NCBI RefSeq assembly: GCF_051235805.1 | Contig: NZ_JBPNXV010000001.1 | Coordinates: 1,116,001 to 1,180,000, forward strand | DNA length: 64,000 nucleotides | Direction: 5' to 3' | DNA from: Pseudothermotoga_B sp051235805 | GTDB taxonomy: Bacteria; Thermotogota; Thermotogae; Thermotogales; DSM-5069 | Notes under the pieces: model-generated | The model's input: only the letters and a program-made list of their open reading frames with translations | The model's database searches: none | What the model was told of the DNA's origin: nothing | Translations under genes and position numbers: made by a program | Shown: positions 34,208 to 43,142 of the stretch, piece after piece | Layout: the number at the start of each line of letters is the position of its first letter | Numbering within the stretch: the stretch's first letter is position 1

Positions 34208-35023
34208 TCACAGTTTATGCCAAATGACTCTGTTGCCAATCATCTGTGGTTGTACCAAACCACGCTTTTTGAACCACTTCAAGTAAGCGAGCAATGTCAT
34301 TCTCAGAAGATAGTATAAACCCAGCTCCTTTATCTCTATGCCGAGTTTGTTGACGATTTCAGCGAGCAGTTGTTCTTCGCTCTTTGGTTCTGACAAGAGC
34401 TTATAGATCTTTCCTGCAGTTTCTTCGATGTGGAACTTGTTTTGAGTGAGAAGTTCTTGGCTTTTCGAAAGTGAGCCATGTGATGGTACAAAGATGTCAA
34501 AGGTTTTCAACTTTTCTATTGATTGAAGAGCTGCATCGATATCACTATAGACGATCATCCGTTGTCTTTCAATGACCTCATTTCCAAAGATGGAATCAGC
34601 AGCATATACAATGCCATTCAGAGCTATGCCGATCTGTCCAATTGCATGACCTGGTAATTCGATGATCTTCACATCTTCAAAGAAAGATTCTTCTTCAAAA
34701 ACAGAATCGATCTTAGAAGGTTCTGCCTTGAAAAACTTCGCTGTTAGCTCTTCTATTGGATCGGCTCCGTTGAAGAGAAGAACAGGTTCCAAGATGGGAT
34801 TCTCAACGAAAGGTTTTGTCAACTTGTGTGCATATGTTTTTGACTCTGTCTTCCTTTGAATGAAGGCATTGCCGCCTATGTGATCGGCATGAAAATGTGT
34901 GTTGATCAGCCATCGAAGTTTCAAACCATTTTCCGTAATGGCTTTCAAAGCCTTGCGTCCATACGAATCATCTATGCCAGAGTCTATCAAAATGACATCC
35001 TTTGAAAGTCTTATCAGCCCCAA
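34208..35023 (-). CDS. Metallo-beta-lactamase-fold hydrolase with unclear start
   Basis: The protein has the zinc site INTHFHADHIGG near residue 42, further ligands in LPGHAIGQIG, YAADSI and FVPSHGSLS, and a C-terminal winged-helix-like domain ending KWFKKRGLVQ. It belongs to the broad glyoxalase II-like hydrolases; substrate unknown. The only standard start, TTG at 35023, has no good ribosome site and omits upstream in-frame codons for LIWIDDRCGLLRDRTS, which look like the usual first beta-strands of the fold. The frame is open to 35080 with only CTG or ATT as starts. Confidence 0.88.
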   Translation of the reverse strand: MGLIRLSKDVILIDSGIDDSYGRKALKAITENGLKLRWLINTHFHADHIGGNAFIQRKTESKTYAHKLTKPFVENPILEPVLLFNGADPIEELTAKFFKAEPSKIDSVFEEESFFEDVKIIELPGHAIGQIGIALNGIVYAADSIFGNEVIERQRMIVYSDIDAALQSIEKLKTFDIFVPSHGSLSKSQELLTQNKFHIEETAGKIYKLLSEPKSEEQLLAEIVNKLGIEIKELGLYYLLRMTLLAYLKWFKKRGLVQPQMIGNRVIWHKL

Positions 35024-35067
35024 AGAAGTTCTATCTCTCAGAAGACCACAGCGATCATCTATCCAAA

Positions 35068-35658
35068 TCAGTTCCAGTTCTTATCATCCCTTCGTTGTCT
35101 TATGAGCCAATTCCACATCTTAACTGTTTCTGGCATCAAAAGCAACCTTCTCATGAGAGCATAGCGAATCTTGTTCTCTGCAATCATCAAGAGGGCTTCG
35201 TCCAGATTCTCTTTGGCGATTTTTCTGAGCCTTTCAACGTCATCGTACACTCTGTTTTCCTCCAAGGAGTCTGCCAAGAAAAGGATTGTACCAACCTTCC
35301 CAAGGCCTTCTTTGCCAGTTGTATGGTAAGCAACCGCTTGCAAGACTTCTCTGTCAGTCAAGTTGAATCTTCGGCGCAGGTACTCTGCAGCAATCTTCCC
35401 ATGTAAGAGTATGGGGTTCAACCTTTCCAGATCAGTGATTCGTATCTTGTAAGCAATTGCCATCTTCAGAAGAACCGTTGGTTTAAGATCCCTAAAAGCG
35501 TCGTGGGCGAGAGTTGCGATCTTCACTCGATTAACATCAACGTTATGAATTTCTGCAAGTTCAGATGCAAAACGCACACACGATTTGACATGAGCTTTAC
35601 GTTTCTTGGTCAGCAATCTATCACAGAGTTCTTCAAGAGACCTCACGATCTCCTGCAC
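35068..35658 (-). CDS. yqeK: YqeK-family HD hydrolase (diadenosine tetraphosphatase)
   Basis: The 196-residue protein shows the YqeK pattern: LTKKRKAHVKSC with the first His, LAHDAFRD, LHGKIAAEYLRR, AVAYHTTGKEG and ILFLADSLEENR. The family hydrolyses Ap4A symmetrically to ADP. GTG start. Its 3' end overlaps the extended frame of the MBL hydrolase gene. Neighbours DUF503 and the LCP-like gene recall the arrangement in Firmicutes. Confidence 0.88.
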   Translation of the reverse strand: MQEIVRSLEELCDRLLTKKRKAHVKSCVRFASELAEIHNVDVNRVKIATLAHDAFRDLKPTVLLKMAIAYKIRITDLERLNPILLHGKIAAEYLRRRFNLTDREVLQAVAYHTTGKEGLGKVGTILFLADSLEENRVYDDVERLRKIAKENLDEALLMIAENKIRYALMRRLLLMPETVKMWNWLIRQRRDDKNWN

Positions 35659-35661
35659 AGT

Positions 35662-35943
35662 CTACCAGCCTTCCCTTTCGATCTCAGCTATCTGGACACC
35701 ATCTGTGTTTTCTATTATCGAAGTGATGCCTTCTACCACTCGATCGACTACATCCTGTGCCGACGAAATTACGGCTACACCGATCTGTGCCCAATTCTTT
35801 GAATCATTCAAATCCAGCTCGCAGATCGATACGTTGAACTTTGTCCTGATCTCATTTATCAAACCCTTGATAAGAGAACGTTTTTCCTTGAGGCTGTTTA
35901 TTCCAAAAAGCCTTATTGTGTAGCTGAGAACAGCAACGTGCAT
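35662..35943 (-). CDS. DUF503 / YlxP family protein
   Basis: The 93-residue protein matches the family: MHVAVLSYTIRLFGINSLKEKR at the N terminus, the central NDSKNWAQIGVAVIS and a C-terminal strand. YlxP lies near rbfA in Firmicutes and is thought to act in ribosome maturation, without firm proof. Here it follows an EF-G paralogue, which also suggests translation. Confidence 0.88.
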   Translation of the reverse strand: MHVAVLSYTIRLFGINSLKEKRSLIKGLINEIRTKFNVSICELDLNDSKNWAQIGVAVISSAQDVVDRVVEGITSIIENTDGVQIAEIEREGW

Positions 35944-35966
35944 GAGAGTTCACCCAAATTTCGAAA

Positions 35967-35982
35967 GGGGGACTGAGCCCCC
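35967..35982 (-). terminator. Intercistronic hairpin after the EF-G-like gene
   Basis: In the transcript GGGGG (35982-35978) pairs with CCCCC (35971-35967) across CUCAGU, followed by UUUCG. It lies between the EF-G-like stop and the GGGUGAA ribosome site of the DUF503 gene. The short U-run suggests partial termination or mRNA stabilisation within the long operon. Confidence 0.6.
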
Positions 35983-35986
35983 AAGA

Positions 35987-38047
35987 TCATGCATTCTGGT
36001 TTTCCTGTTTTCTTTCTTGAACAATCTTCTCTTGAATGTTTGGTGGGACCTCTTGATATCGCACAAACTTCATTGTGAAATATCCTCGACCGCTCGTAAT
36101 ACCAGAAAGTCTTCCCGAGAAGTCGAGCATTTCGGCGAGAGGGACCTCAGCCTTTATCTTTGACATGCCTCTGCCGGCCGACTCCATGCCCTGTGGTCTG
36201 CCTCTTCTGCTCGTGACCTCTCCCATTACATCTCCAGCCACTTCATCTGGGCAGAAGATCTCGACTTCCATTATGGGTTCTAACAGAACAGGCTTTGCCT
36301 CTTCCATGCCTTTTCTGAAGGCTTGAATTGCAGCAATCTGGAAAGAGATATCAGAAGAATCCACTTCATGATATGAACCATCGAAGAGCGTCACGCGTAT
36401 ATCAACAACTGGATAACCAGCCACAGATCCTTTCTTCATAGCTTCTACTATACCCTTTTCAACAGATGGGATAAAGTTCTTCGGTATCACACCGCCAAAG
36501 ATCTTGTCGACGAACTCAAAGCCGGCACCTCTTGGGAGTGGCTCCAGTTCTATCTTCACATGTCCATACTGTCCATGGCCACCTGTTTGTTTCTTGTGTT
36601 TGTATTCAGAGACTGCTTTTTTGGTCACTGTCTCTCTATAAGCGATCTTCGGTTTACCAACTTCAACGTCAACGCCAAAAGTACTCTTCAATCTCTCTAT
36701 CATCACGTCCAAATGAATAGTTCCCAGACCAGAGACCACCGTTTCACCGGTTTCTGGATCATACTCCCACTCAAATGTTGGGTCAGTTTCAGCCAAGCGC
36801 GATAGACCGTTACTGATTTTGTCTATATCCGCTTTCGATTTTGGATTGACAGATCTTGAGAACATCGGTTCCGGAAAGGTCGGTGGCACGATTGTCAATT
36901 TTCTGTCTTTGTGAGTGAAAGTGTCCGTGACAGCACCTTCTTTGAGTTTCGGCAAAACGACTATATCACCGCATCCAGCCTGCTCGACTTCGATCTGTTC
37001 TTTCCCTCGCGCAAAGTAAAGGCGTCCGAATTTATCTGAACTGCCTCTGCTAACGTTGAAATAACTGTCTTGGGGTTTTATGACTCCCGCGATTACCTTG
37101 ATATAACTCACGCGACCAACGAATGGGTCAACGACAGTTTTGAAATTGTAGGCACAGAATGGCTCACTCTCACTCATTTTCACGGTGACTTTCTCACCGG
37201 TCTCAAGTTTCCCTTCGTAAGCAGCAGCTTCGAGTGGATTTGTACCAACTCTGACCAAGTAGTCAAGCAAAAGATTAACGCCTATATTCTTTTCTGCAGA
37301 ACCACAGAAAACAGGTACCACAGTTCCTTCTCTGTACGCTTTCAGCAACGCATCTATCAACTCATCAGGTTGAATCTGCTGTCCCTCCAAGTACTTTTCC
37401 ATCAGAGCATCGTTTGACTCAACGATATCCTCAATTGCCTTCAGTTTCATCTCTTCAACCTTCGCTGTCAAAGAAGCTGGTACAGATGCTTCCTTGGGCT
37501 TACCATTTTCATTCAGATACGCCTTCCCTGAAACAAGGTCAACCACACCTTGAAAGTTGGCTTCGCTTCCTATTGGTATCGTCAATGCGACCATCTTTCT
37601 ACCAAAGGCTGACTGAAGACTTTGGAGCGCGCTGTCAAAATTTGCACGTTCCTTGTCCATCTGGTTTATGAAAACCATGATGGGTTTGTGCATGCTCTCG
37701 GCAATCTGCCAGGTTCTCTCTGTCTGTATTTCGACACCCGAGACCGCGTTGATAACACTCAGAACGTTTTCACTCACGAACACCGCATTCATGACATCGG
37801 CTATAAAGTCTCCAAAACCCGGTGTATCGATGGTTGTAACGGTGCATCCCGCCCATTCGAAAGAGTAAATGTGAGAAGTGATACTCGAACCTTTTGCTTC
37901 TTCGATCGGATCTGTGTCGATCAACCTTTGACTGATTCGATCCGATAGACCTACGTTGTAGAGCATTGCAGAAAGCAGAAGAGTCTTCCCTGATCCGTTG
38001 TGGCCTATGAGTGCAACTGTTCTTTTCTTCTCGACCGATTTGTTCAT
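35987..38047 (-). CDS. Elongation factor G-like GTPase (EF-G2 paralogue)
   Basis: The roughly 686-residue protein has EF-G domains I-V: P-loop GHNGSGKT, switch I GSSITSHIYSF, DTPGFGDF, then domain IV with KKQTGGHGQYGHVKIELEPLP and domain V with CPDEVAGDVMGEVTSRRGRPQGM. The G4 motif, normally NKxD, reads NQMD, an unusual change in the guanine-recognition Lys. EF-G2-type paralogues have been linked to ribosome recycling or stress; the canonical fusA should lie elsewhere. Start at 38047 is fixed by GGAGGTGGAGCC; the frame extends seven codons further. Confidence 0.92.
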   Translation of the reverse strand: MNKSVEKKRTVALIGHNGSGKTLLLSAMLYNVGLSDRISQRLIDTDPIEEAKGSSITSHIYSFEWAGCTVTTIDTPGFGDFIADVMNAVFVSENVLSVINAVSGVEIQTERTWQIAESMHKPIMVFINQMDKERANFDSALQSLQSAFGRKMVALTIPIGSEANFQGVVDLVSGKAYLNENGKPKEASVPASLTAKVEEMKLKAIEDIVESNDALMEKYLEGQQIQPDELIDALLKAYREGTVVPVFCGSAEKNIGVNLLLDYLVRVGTNPLEAAAYEGKLETGEKVTVKMSESEPFCAYNFKTVVDPFVGRVSYIKVIAGVIKPQDSYFNVSRGSSDKFGRLYFARGKEQIEVEQAGCGDIVVLPKLKEGAVTDTFTHKDRKLTIVPPTFPEPMFSRSVNPKSKADIDKISNGLSRLAETDPTFEWEYDPETGETVVSGLGTIHLDVMIERLKSTFGVDVEVGKPKIAYRETVTKKAVSEYKHKKQTGGHGQYGHVKIELEPLPRGAGFEFVDKIFGGVIPKNFIPSVEKGIVEAMKKGSVAGYPVVDIRVTLFDGSYHEVDSSDISFQIAAIQAFRKGMEEAKPVLLEPIMEVEIFCPDEVAGDVMGEVTSRRGRPQGMESAGRGMSKIKAEVPLAEMLDFSGRLSGITSGRGYFTMKFVRYQEVPPNIQEKIVQERKQENQNA

Positions 38048-38064
38048 GGCTCCACCTCCGAAAT

Positions 38065-39711
38065 TCATTTATTGTTTTTGATGACAAGTAACGATACTGG
38101 AATTGCCCTCGTCCAAGCAGTCGATGTTTTGCTCACCACTTGGTCTCTGATAACCATCACCGAAGAACTCCCGCCATCGAAATTCATCGCTGAATAGAAT
38201 CCTTTGTTCATACAGAATTCAACTAAATCGTCGTAATTGACACCACCAGATCCATTTTGATCATTTATGACTGCCAAAACAACCTTACCATCTGCAAGCG
38301 TTGCCAACAACGTTCTCGTGGCATTACTCCTTGCTATGTTACCACCGTAACGATTCTTTTCATCGTTCCTGTCTGGGATTGGAGTGCCGTTGTACAAAAT
38401 CAGTGGTCCCGCTTCTACGGCGTGTTTTATCGAGTAAGGAAAATCGGTGTTTACGACATAATCCACCTTATCACCTATCTGAATACTCTGCAGGTATCTT
38501 TCGTAATTCGATGAAATTGCCAGAACATAACCGTCCTTCGGTGCCTTCGCTGACCATCCAAAACCGCTGATCTTGCCACCAACAACACTGAAATAGATCA
38601 TTCCATCGCGTCGTGGGATCGAAAGCCCAAATTCAGGTGTGAAGATGAGTACCTCTCCTTGAGCGATGGTGTTAACTCCTTTAACCAAGAACAACAGCTG
38701 ACCAATTCTCACGTTCAAATCGAAATACATCCTGGCAACAACAACTGCTCCTGATTTCGTCTGGACGAAAACTGGTCTGTTCCCATAAGGCAGCGAGAGT
38801 ATCTTTCCATCAACGATGAGTAAACCTATAGGAAGTCCTGTATTCGGATCGAAATAGCTGGCGTTAATACCTGCTATCGCGTTATTTCTGGAAACCATCC
38901 TTTCGACACTTTCAGCTGTTCCGATGCCGCCCGCACTGATCTGGGGCCTTAACTCGACAATCGTTGGATCGATCCATAGGTAGCTGACCAGCACATCTTT
39001 TCCACCTATCTTTTCAACCTTTTGCTCCCAAGAAACTCCTTCGGCGAGTATCTCTCTACTGATCTGTGGAAATCTCACTGCGAGAATTGCGGAGTTATCC
39101 TCCATTTTCAATGAAACAGATGGTTCTGCTTCGATATCAAAGTTAATCTCTATGTCAGTCTTATTGCCAACTTGATCAATCTTAATCCTATCTGTTGAAG
39201 AGAAGCTGGAAAGACATGGAGATAGAACAATGCGAATTTTGGATTTTTCAGTGGTTATCTTCATCATGTCTTCAAATGGAAAACCAAGAAAGCTCAGCTT
39301 CAGTTCGTTTCGAGAGAGATCTATCGACTTTAAGACACAAAGATTGTCTAAAAGCACCGTCTTTCCAGTGGCAGTTTCGTACCTGTCAACGTTGAAGATC
39401 TTCGAGAGTAGATCGATTCTGATCATGATCTTATCGCCTGTGTACAAGGCGCCGTTGGGAAAGATGTCCAAGAAGTCAATCGATACTGTGCCGCTCTTCT
39501 CCAGGATCGTTATCTTCTTACCGTAAATCAAATAAGCCCTGCCAGACTTTTCAGAAATGACAAGTGAAGCACCTATCGCTTCCAGAGGTTTCACTTCTAC
39601 AAAACCATCCTTCTCTTGTAACGATGTGAACTTACCGTTCACACCCACCAAAACTTGTGACAAAACTATCGTACAGGAAAGTAAGAGCACAAGAATCGAG
39701 ACGATTCTCAT
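38065..39711 (-). CDS. Exported phosphodiester glycosidase family (NAGPA-like) protein
   Basis: The 548-residue protein has a signal peptide (MRIVSILVLLLSCTIVLS), a beta-rich N-terminal half of about 240 residues that I do not recognise and a C-terminal NAGPA domain: AIAGINASYFDPNTGLPIG, EAGPLILYNGTP, SNATRTLLATLADGK and the ending AMNFDGGSSSVMVI. The domain is named after the human uncovering enzyme that removes GlcNAc from phosphodiesters; bacterial members act on cell-wall or exopolysaccharide phosphodiesters. It overlaps the nucleoside phosphorylase gene by four bases. Confidence 0.9.
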   Translation of the reverse strand: MRIVSILVLLLSCTIVLSQVLVGVNGKFTSLQEKDGFVEVKPLEAIGASLVISEKSGRAYLIYGKKITILEKSGTVSIDFLDIFPNGALYTGDKIMIRIDLLSKIFNVDRYETATGKTVLLDNLCVLKSIDLSRNELKLSFLGFPFEDMMKITTEKSKIRIVLSPCLSSFSSTDRIKIDQVGNKTDIEINFDIEAEPSVSLKMEDNSAILAVRFPQISREILAEGVSWEQKVEKIGGKDVLVSYLWIDPTIVELRPQISAGGIGTAESVERMVSRNNAIAGINASYFDPNTGLPIGLLIVDGKILSLPYGNRPVFVQTKSGAVVVARMYFDLNVRIGQLLFLVKGVNTIAQGEVLIFTPEFGLSIPRRDGMIYFSVVGGKISGFGWSAKAPKDGYVLAISSNYERYLQSIQIGDKVDYVVNTDFPYSIKHAVEAGPLILYNGTPIPDRNDEKNRYGGNIARSNATRTLLATLADGKVVLAVINDQNGSGGVNYDDLVEFCMNKGFYSAMNFDGGSSSVMVIRDQVVSKTSTAWTRAIPVSLLVIKNNK

Positions 39712-41000
39712 TCAATCACCTCAATTATGATCTCACGTGGTTTTGCGATCTCATCTGAAATAGTGTAGGCGTGGGTGATCAACCTGATAGCGAGTTGCAC
39801 ATCACTCTTCTCAGAGACATACATTCGTACGAGTGGTTCATTCAAATGCACCGAGTCACCGACTTTCTTCAGAACTTCTATTCCAACTCTTGGATCGATA
39901 CTGTCTTCTTTTTTTGATCTTCCTGCCCCCAACACAACTGAAGCAACACCAACAGCCTCAGTGTCAATAGCCGAAACATAACCACTTCTCGAAGCCTTTA
40001 CCTCAACGATCTTCTCGCTCGCAGGCAGCAGCGAGTAGTCTTCGATTACCTTTGGATTTCCTCCCTGTGCTTCTAAAAATCTCGCAAATCTTTCTAAAGC
40101 CTTACCGGAAGAAATCTCTTTGTAGATCTCTTCTTCAGAAACAACTATACCAACCAAATCGAGTAATTTCCGAGATATGTGAACGCAGAGTTTTGTCAAG
40201 TCACTTGGTCCTTTGCCCTTCAGCGTTTCGATTGCTTCTATGACCTCAAGAGAGTTCCCAACCATCTTACCCAAAGGTTGGCTCATATCAGACAAAACCG
40301 CTCTGGCGAGTTTGCCAGATTTTCTTAGTATTTCTATCATGAGCTTCGCCAGTTGTTTAGCTTCATCAACACTCTTGAGAAATGCACCCGATCCGACCTT
40401 CACATCAAAGATGATTGCATCGGCACCTGCCGCGAGTTTTTTGCTGACGATACTCGAAGCGATCAAAGAGATGTTGTCAACGGTGGCAGTTGTGTCTCGA
40501 AGTGCGTAGATCTTCTTATCTGCAGGAACAAGGTTGCCTGTTTGACTGATTATCGCGAAACCGACCTTTCTGACGATTTCGAAAAACTCATCTTGTGACA
40601 ATTCTGTTCTCATTCCAGGCACTGATTCTATCTTGTCAATCGTTCCACCTGTGTGTCCAAGGCCTCTACCAGACATCTTCGCCGATTTGACGTCAAAACC
40701 AGTTACAAGTGGTAAGACAACAAAGGTTGTTTTGTCGCCAACACCACCTGTAGAGTGTTTGTCTACCTTTATACCCTCGATCGGCGAAAGATCAATCATT
40801 TCACCAGATCTTGCCATGCTCATCGTTAGATCAAAGGTTTCCCTCTGGTTCATTCCCTTAAAGAATATCGCCATCAACAGAGCAGCCATCTGATAATCTG
40901 GTATCGCGCCAGAGACATAGCCGTTGACAACGAACTGTATTTCCTCTTCAGTCAGTTCAAACCCATCTCTCTTCCTCTTTATGATGTCATACATCCTCAT
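39708..41000 (-). CDS. pdp: Pyrimidine-nucleoside (thymidine) phosphorylase
   Basis: The roughly 430-residue enzyme has the phosphate-binding KHSTGGVGDKTT, the signature MSGRGLGHTGGTIDKIESVPG and VSKKLAAGADAIIFDVKVGSGAFLK. It phosphorolyses thymidine or uridine to base plus (deoxy)ribose-1-phosphate. The C-terminal domain is present, so length is normal. I start at the ATG at 41000 because AAGGG lies nine bases upstream; a TTG at 41009 is too close to it. It overlaps the upstream kinase gene by 14 bases. Confidence 0.95.
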   Translation of the reverse strand: MRMYDIIKRKRDGFELTEEEIQFVVNGYVSGAIPDYQMAALLMAIFFKGMNQRETFDLTMSMARSGEMIDLSPIEGIKVDKHSTGGVGDKTTFVVLPLVTGFDVKSAKMSGRGLGHTGGTIDKIESVPGMRTELSQDEFFEIVRKVGFAIISQTGNLVPADKKIYALRDTTATVDNISLIASSIVSKKLAAGADAIIFDVKVGSGAFLKSVDEAKQLAKLMIEILRKSGKLARAVLSDMSQPLGKMVGNSLEVIEAIETLKGKGPSDLTKLCVHISRKLLDLVGIVVSEEEIYKEISSGKALERFARFLEAQGGNPKVIEDYSLLPASEKIVEVKASRSGYVSAIDTEAVGVASVVLGAGRSKKEDSIDPRVGIEVLKKVGDSVHLNEPLVRMYVSEKSDVQLAIRLITHAYTISDEIAKPREIIIEVIE

Positions 41001-42252
41001 CGCTCTCAACCCTTCTGATAGGCAACTTCACTGTGAAGGTTGTACCAACACCAAGTTCACTCTCCACTGAGATTTCTCCGTTGTGTCTTTCTACGATCGT
41101 CTTGACTATCGATAAACCCAAGCCCGACCCACCCATCTTTCTGCTGCGTCCTTTGTCCACACGATAAAACCTGTCGAAGATTCTCTTCAGAGCATCTTCA
41201 GGCATTCCGGGACCGGTATCGATCACTTTTATGATCGCATGGGAATCAGATCGGCTTATGGATATCTTGACTTTCTTTTCACCAGACTCTTTCAGTGATG
41301 TATACTTTATGGCGTTGTCAACTAAATTCAAAAGCATTTGTACCAATCTGTCTTGATCTCCAACTACTGAAATGTTTTCACAATCGCACTCAACCTTCAC
41401 ACCATAATCAGCTGACAGAGGTTCTACTATGGTGATTATGTAATTTGCCGTTGCACACAGATCAATTTCTTGAAAATCAAATCTTGCCTCACCAGATTCA
41501 AGGCGTTCAAGATCGAGCAGATCGTTTATCAACCTCGACATCCTGGCAGATTCATTCTCTATCACCGTAAGAAATCTATTTCTTGTCTCTGGATCCATAT
41601 CTGGATCGCTCAAAAGCGTTTCTGCATATCCATGAATAGAGGTCAATGGGGTTCTGAGTTCATGAGACACATTTGAAACGAATTCACGCCTCATCTCGTT
41701 GAGTTCGTACTCTTTCGTCATGTCGTGAAATAGGATGACCACTCTTTTTTCACCTTTGGGCAGTAGAACAGGAACCATTTTGCAAGAGTAATATCTCTTC
41801 TTACCTTCGATGTAGATTATCACATTTCCTTCCTGAACTTGCCAGCTCTTGACCGTTTCATCGAACATCTCTATGAGATAGTAGTCTTCAATTGCTTCGT
41901 AGATCTTCCTCGTGGTGACAACAGGCCTGGCTATCTTTTGTGCTGCAGCGTTTGCAAAGAGTATCTCACCGCTGTTGCTGTCCACAAACAGAATTGGATC
42001 TACAATGTTGTCTAAAAGAGTCATCGTGTTCTGCCTGCTCTTCTGCGCCATTTCTAATTCATCTTCGAGATTCTTGATAGTTTTTCTAATAGTCTCCAAA
42101 ACATAAGGAGGTGGCGAATCATCTGGAACATTTACCAACTCCGCCACCCTCACAAAGAATCTCTTCAAGTTCTTGACGATTCTATCTCTGATGACAAGGG
42201 ACAGGATCAGACCGGCAGCAAAACCACAAAATGCTGCAAGGAAGACAAGCAC
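40987..42252 (-). CDS. PhoR-like sensor histidine kinase (PAS, HisKA, HATPase)
   Basis: The 421-residue kinase has one N-terminal helix (about 2-20) with little outside the membrane, a coiled linker, a PAS domain (LLDNIVDPILFVDSNSGEILFANAAA, about 80-185), the phospho-acceptor NVSHELRTPLTSIHG near residue 195 and an ATPase domain with NLVDNAIKYT, DTGPGMPE and GGSGLGLSIVKTIV. It pairs with the regulator three bases upstream. The absence of a periplasmic domain suggests that it senses membrane or cytoplasmic signals through PAS. Confidence 0.94.
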   Translation of the reverse strand: MLVFLAAFCGFAAGLILSLVIRDRIVKNLKRFFVRVAELVNVPDDSPPPYVLETIRKTIKNLEDELEMAQKSRQNTMTLLDNIVDPILFVDSNSGEILFANAAAQKIARPVVTTRKIYEAIEDYYLIEMFDETVKSWQVQEGNVIIYIEGKKRYYSCKMVPVLLPKGEKRVVILFHDMTKEYELNEMRREFVSNVSHELRTPLTSIHGYAETLLSDPDMDPETRNRFLTVIENESARMSRLINDLLDLERLESGEARFDFQEIDLCATANYIITIVEPLSADYGVKVECDCENISVVGDQDRLVQMLLNLVDNAIKYTSLKESGEKKVKISISRSDSHAIIKVIDTGPGMPEDALKRIFDRFYRVDKGRSRKMGGSGLGLSIVKTIVERHNGEISVESELGVGTTFTVKLPIRRVESDEDV

Positions 42253-42255
42253 CTA

Positions 42256-42975
42256 TTACTCTTCCTTCCCTGGGTCTCTGAACTTGTAACCCTTACCTCT
42301 CACAGTCATGATGTACTTGGGGTTCGATGGATCTTCTTCTATTTTCGTCCTCAGTCTTCTGATGTGGACATCGACCGTTCTGGTATCACCGTAGTAGTCA
42401 TACCCCCAAAGTTTGTCAAGCAGTACATCCCTGCTGAAGACCTTACCTTCGTTCTCTGCCAAGAATCTCAGTAGTTCGAACTCAAGTGGTGTGAGACCAA
42501 CTTTCTGTCCATGAACCCTGACTTCATATCTTTCGACATCGATCTCTAAACCTTTCGCGATTATCTTCTTGGGTCTTTCTTCTCTCTCCTGGACACTCAG
42601 CTGTATTCTCCTGAAAACAGCCTTGATCCTCGCTATCATTTCCCTGATGCTGAAAGGCTTGGTGATGTAGTCATCAGCGCCTAATTCCAGACCAAGAACC
42701 TTGTCGAACTCCTCGCCTTTCGCACTGAGAAAGACAACAGGTGTGTTCTTGTACTTCTCCATACCTCTTAACTGCCTAACCAACTCAAAACCATCCATGC
42801 CAGGCAACATAATGTCGACTATGAACATGTCTACAGGTTCATTTGCAGCTACTTTCAAAGCTTCTTCTGCCTCGTAGGCTTTCAGAACATCGTAGCCCTC
42901 GCGCGCTAAGTTGTAGCTCACCAATTCGATGATCGATGGATCGTCGTCAACAACGAGAATCTTCTTCTTTGCCAT
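42256..42975 (-). CDS. PhoB-like OmpR-family response regulator
   Basis: The regulator has a receiver domain (ILVVDDDPS, phospho-Asp in FIVDIMLPGMDG near residue 52, Ser/Thr in FLSAKG, Lys in TKPFSIRE) and a winged-helix domain with LTPLEFELLRFLAEN, RTVDVHIRRLRTKIE and VRGKGYKF. AGAGGGTG with five bases points to the ATG at 42975; a GTG two codons earlier is too close. It heads a nine-gene operon running to 33516 and may control it. Confidence 0.95.
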   Translation of the reverse strand: MAKKKILVVDDDPSIIELVSYNLAREGYDVLKAYEAEEALKVAANEPVDMFIVDIMLPGMDGFELVRQLRGMEKYKNTPVVFLSAKGEEFDKVLGLELGADDYITKPFSIREMIARIKAVFRRIQLSVQEREERPKKIIAKGLEIDVERYEVRVHGQKVGLTPLEFELLRFLAENEGKVFSRDVLLDKLWGYDYYGDTRTVDVHIRRLRTKIEEDPSNPKYIMTVRGKGYKFRDPGKEE

Positions 42976-43042
42976 ATTCACACCCTCTTCGGGTACACCT
43001 CCCTTTTTTCAAAAATCGCTGATGATCTCGTACCGTGTTAAC

Positions 43043-43070
43043 ATTATAACAGAAACCTCGAAAATTGTAA
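43043..43070 (-). promoter_or_regulatory. Promoter of the two-component/EF-G-like operon
   Basis: On the minus strand TTACAA (43070-43065) and TATAAT (43048-43043) are 16 bases apart, with TG one base before the -10 (extended -10). The start codon is about 68 bases downstream, leaving a leader with GGGAGGTG and then AGAGGGTG. Confidence 0.75.
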
Positions 43071-43108
43071 CATAGATTGGCAGGTTCATCAATCCTCTGA
43101 AGGTGTAG

Positions 43109-43117
43109 TGGTATAAT
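43109..43117 (+). promoter_or_regulatory. Extended -10 promoter of the pilin-like cluster
   Basis: TGG-TATAAT (43109-43117) is an extended -10 for the plus-strand pilin-like genes; no clear -35 is seen. The start codon follows 25 bases later after GAGGAGGG. It is divergent from the regulator's promoter, with about 65 bases between the two -10 boxes. Confidence 0.6.
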
Positions 43118-43142
43118 GAGTCATCACCGAGGAGGGATTTGT

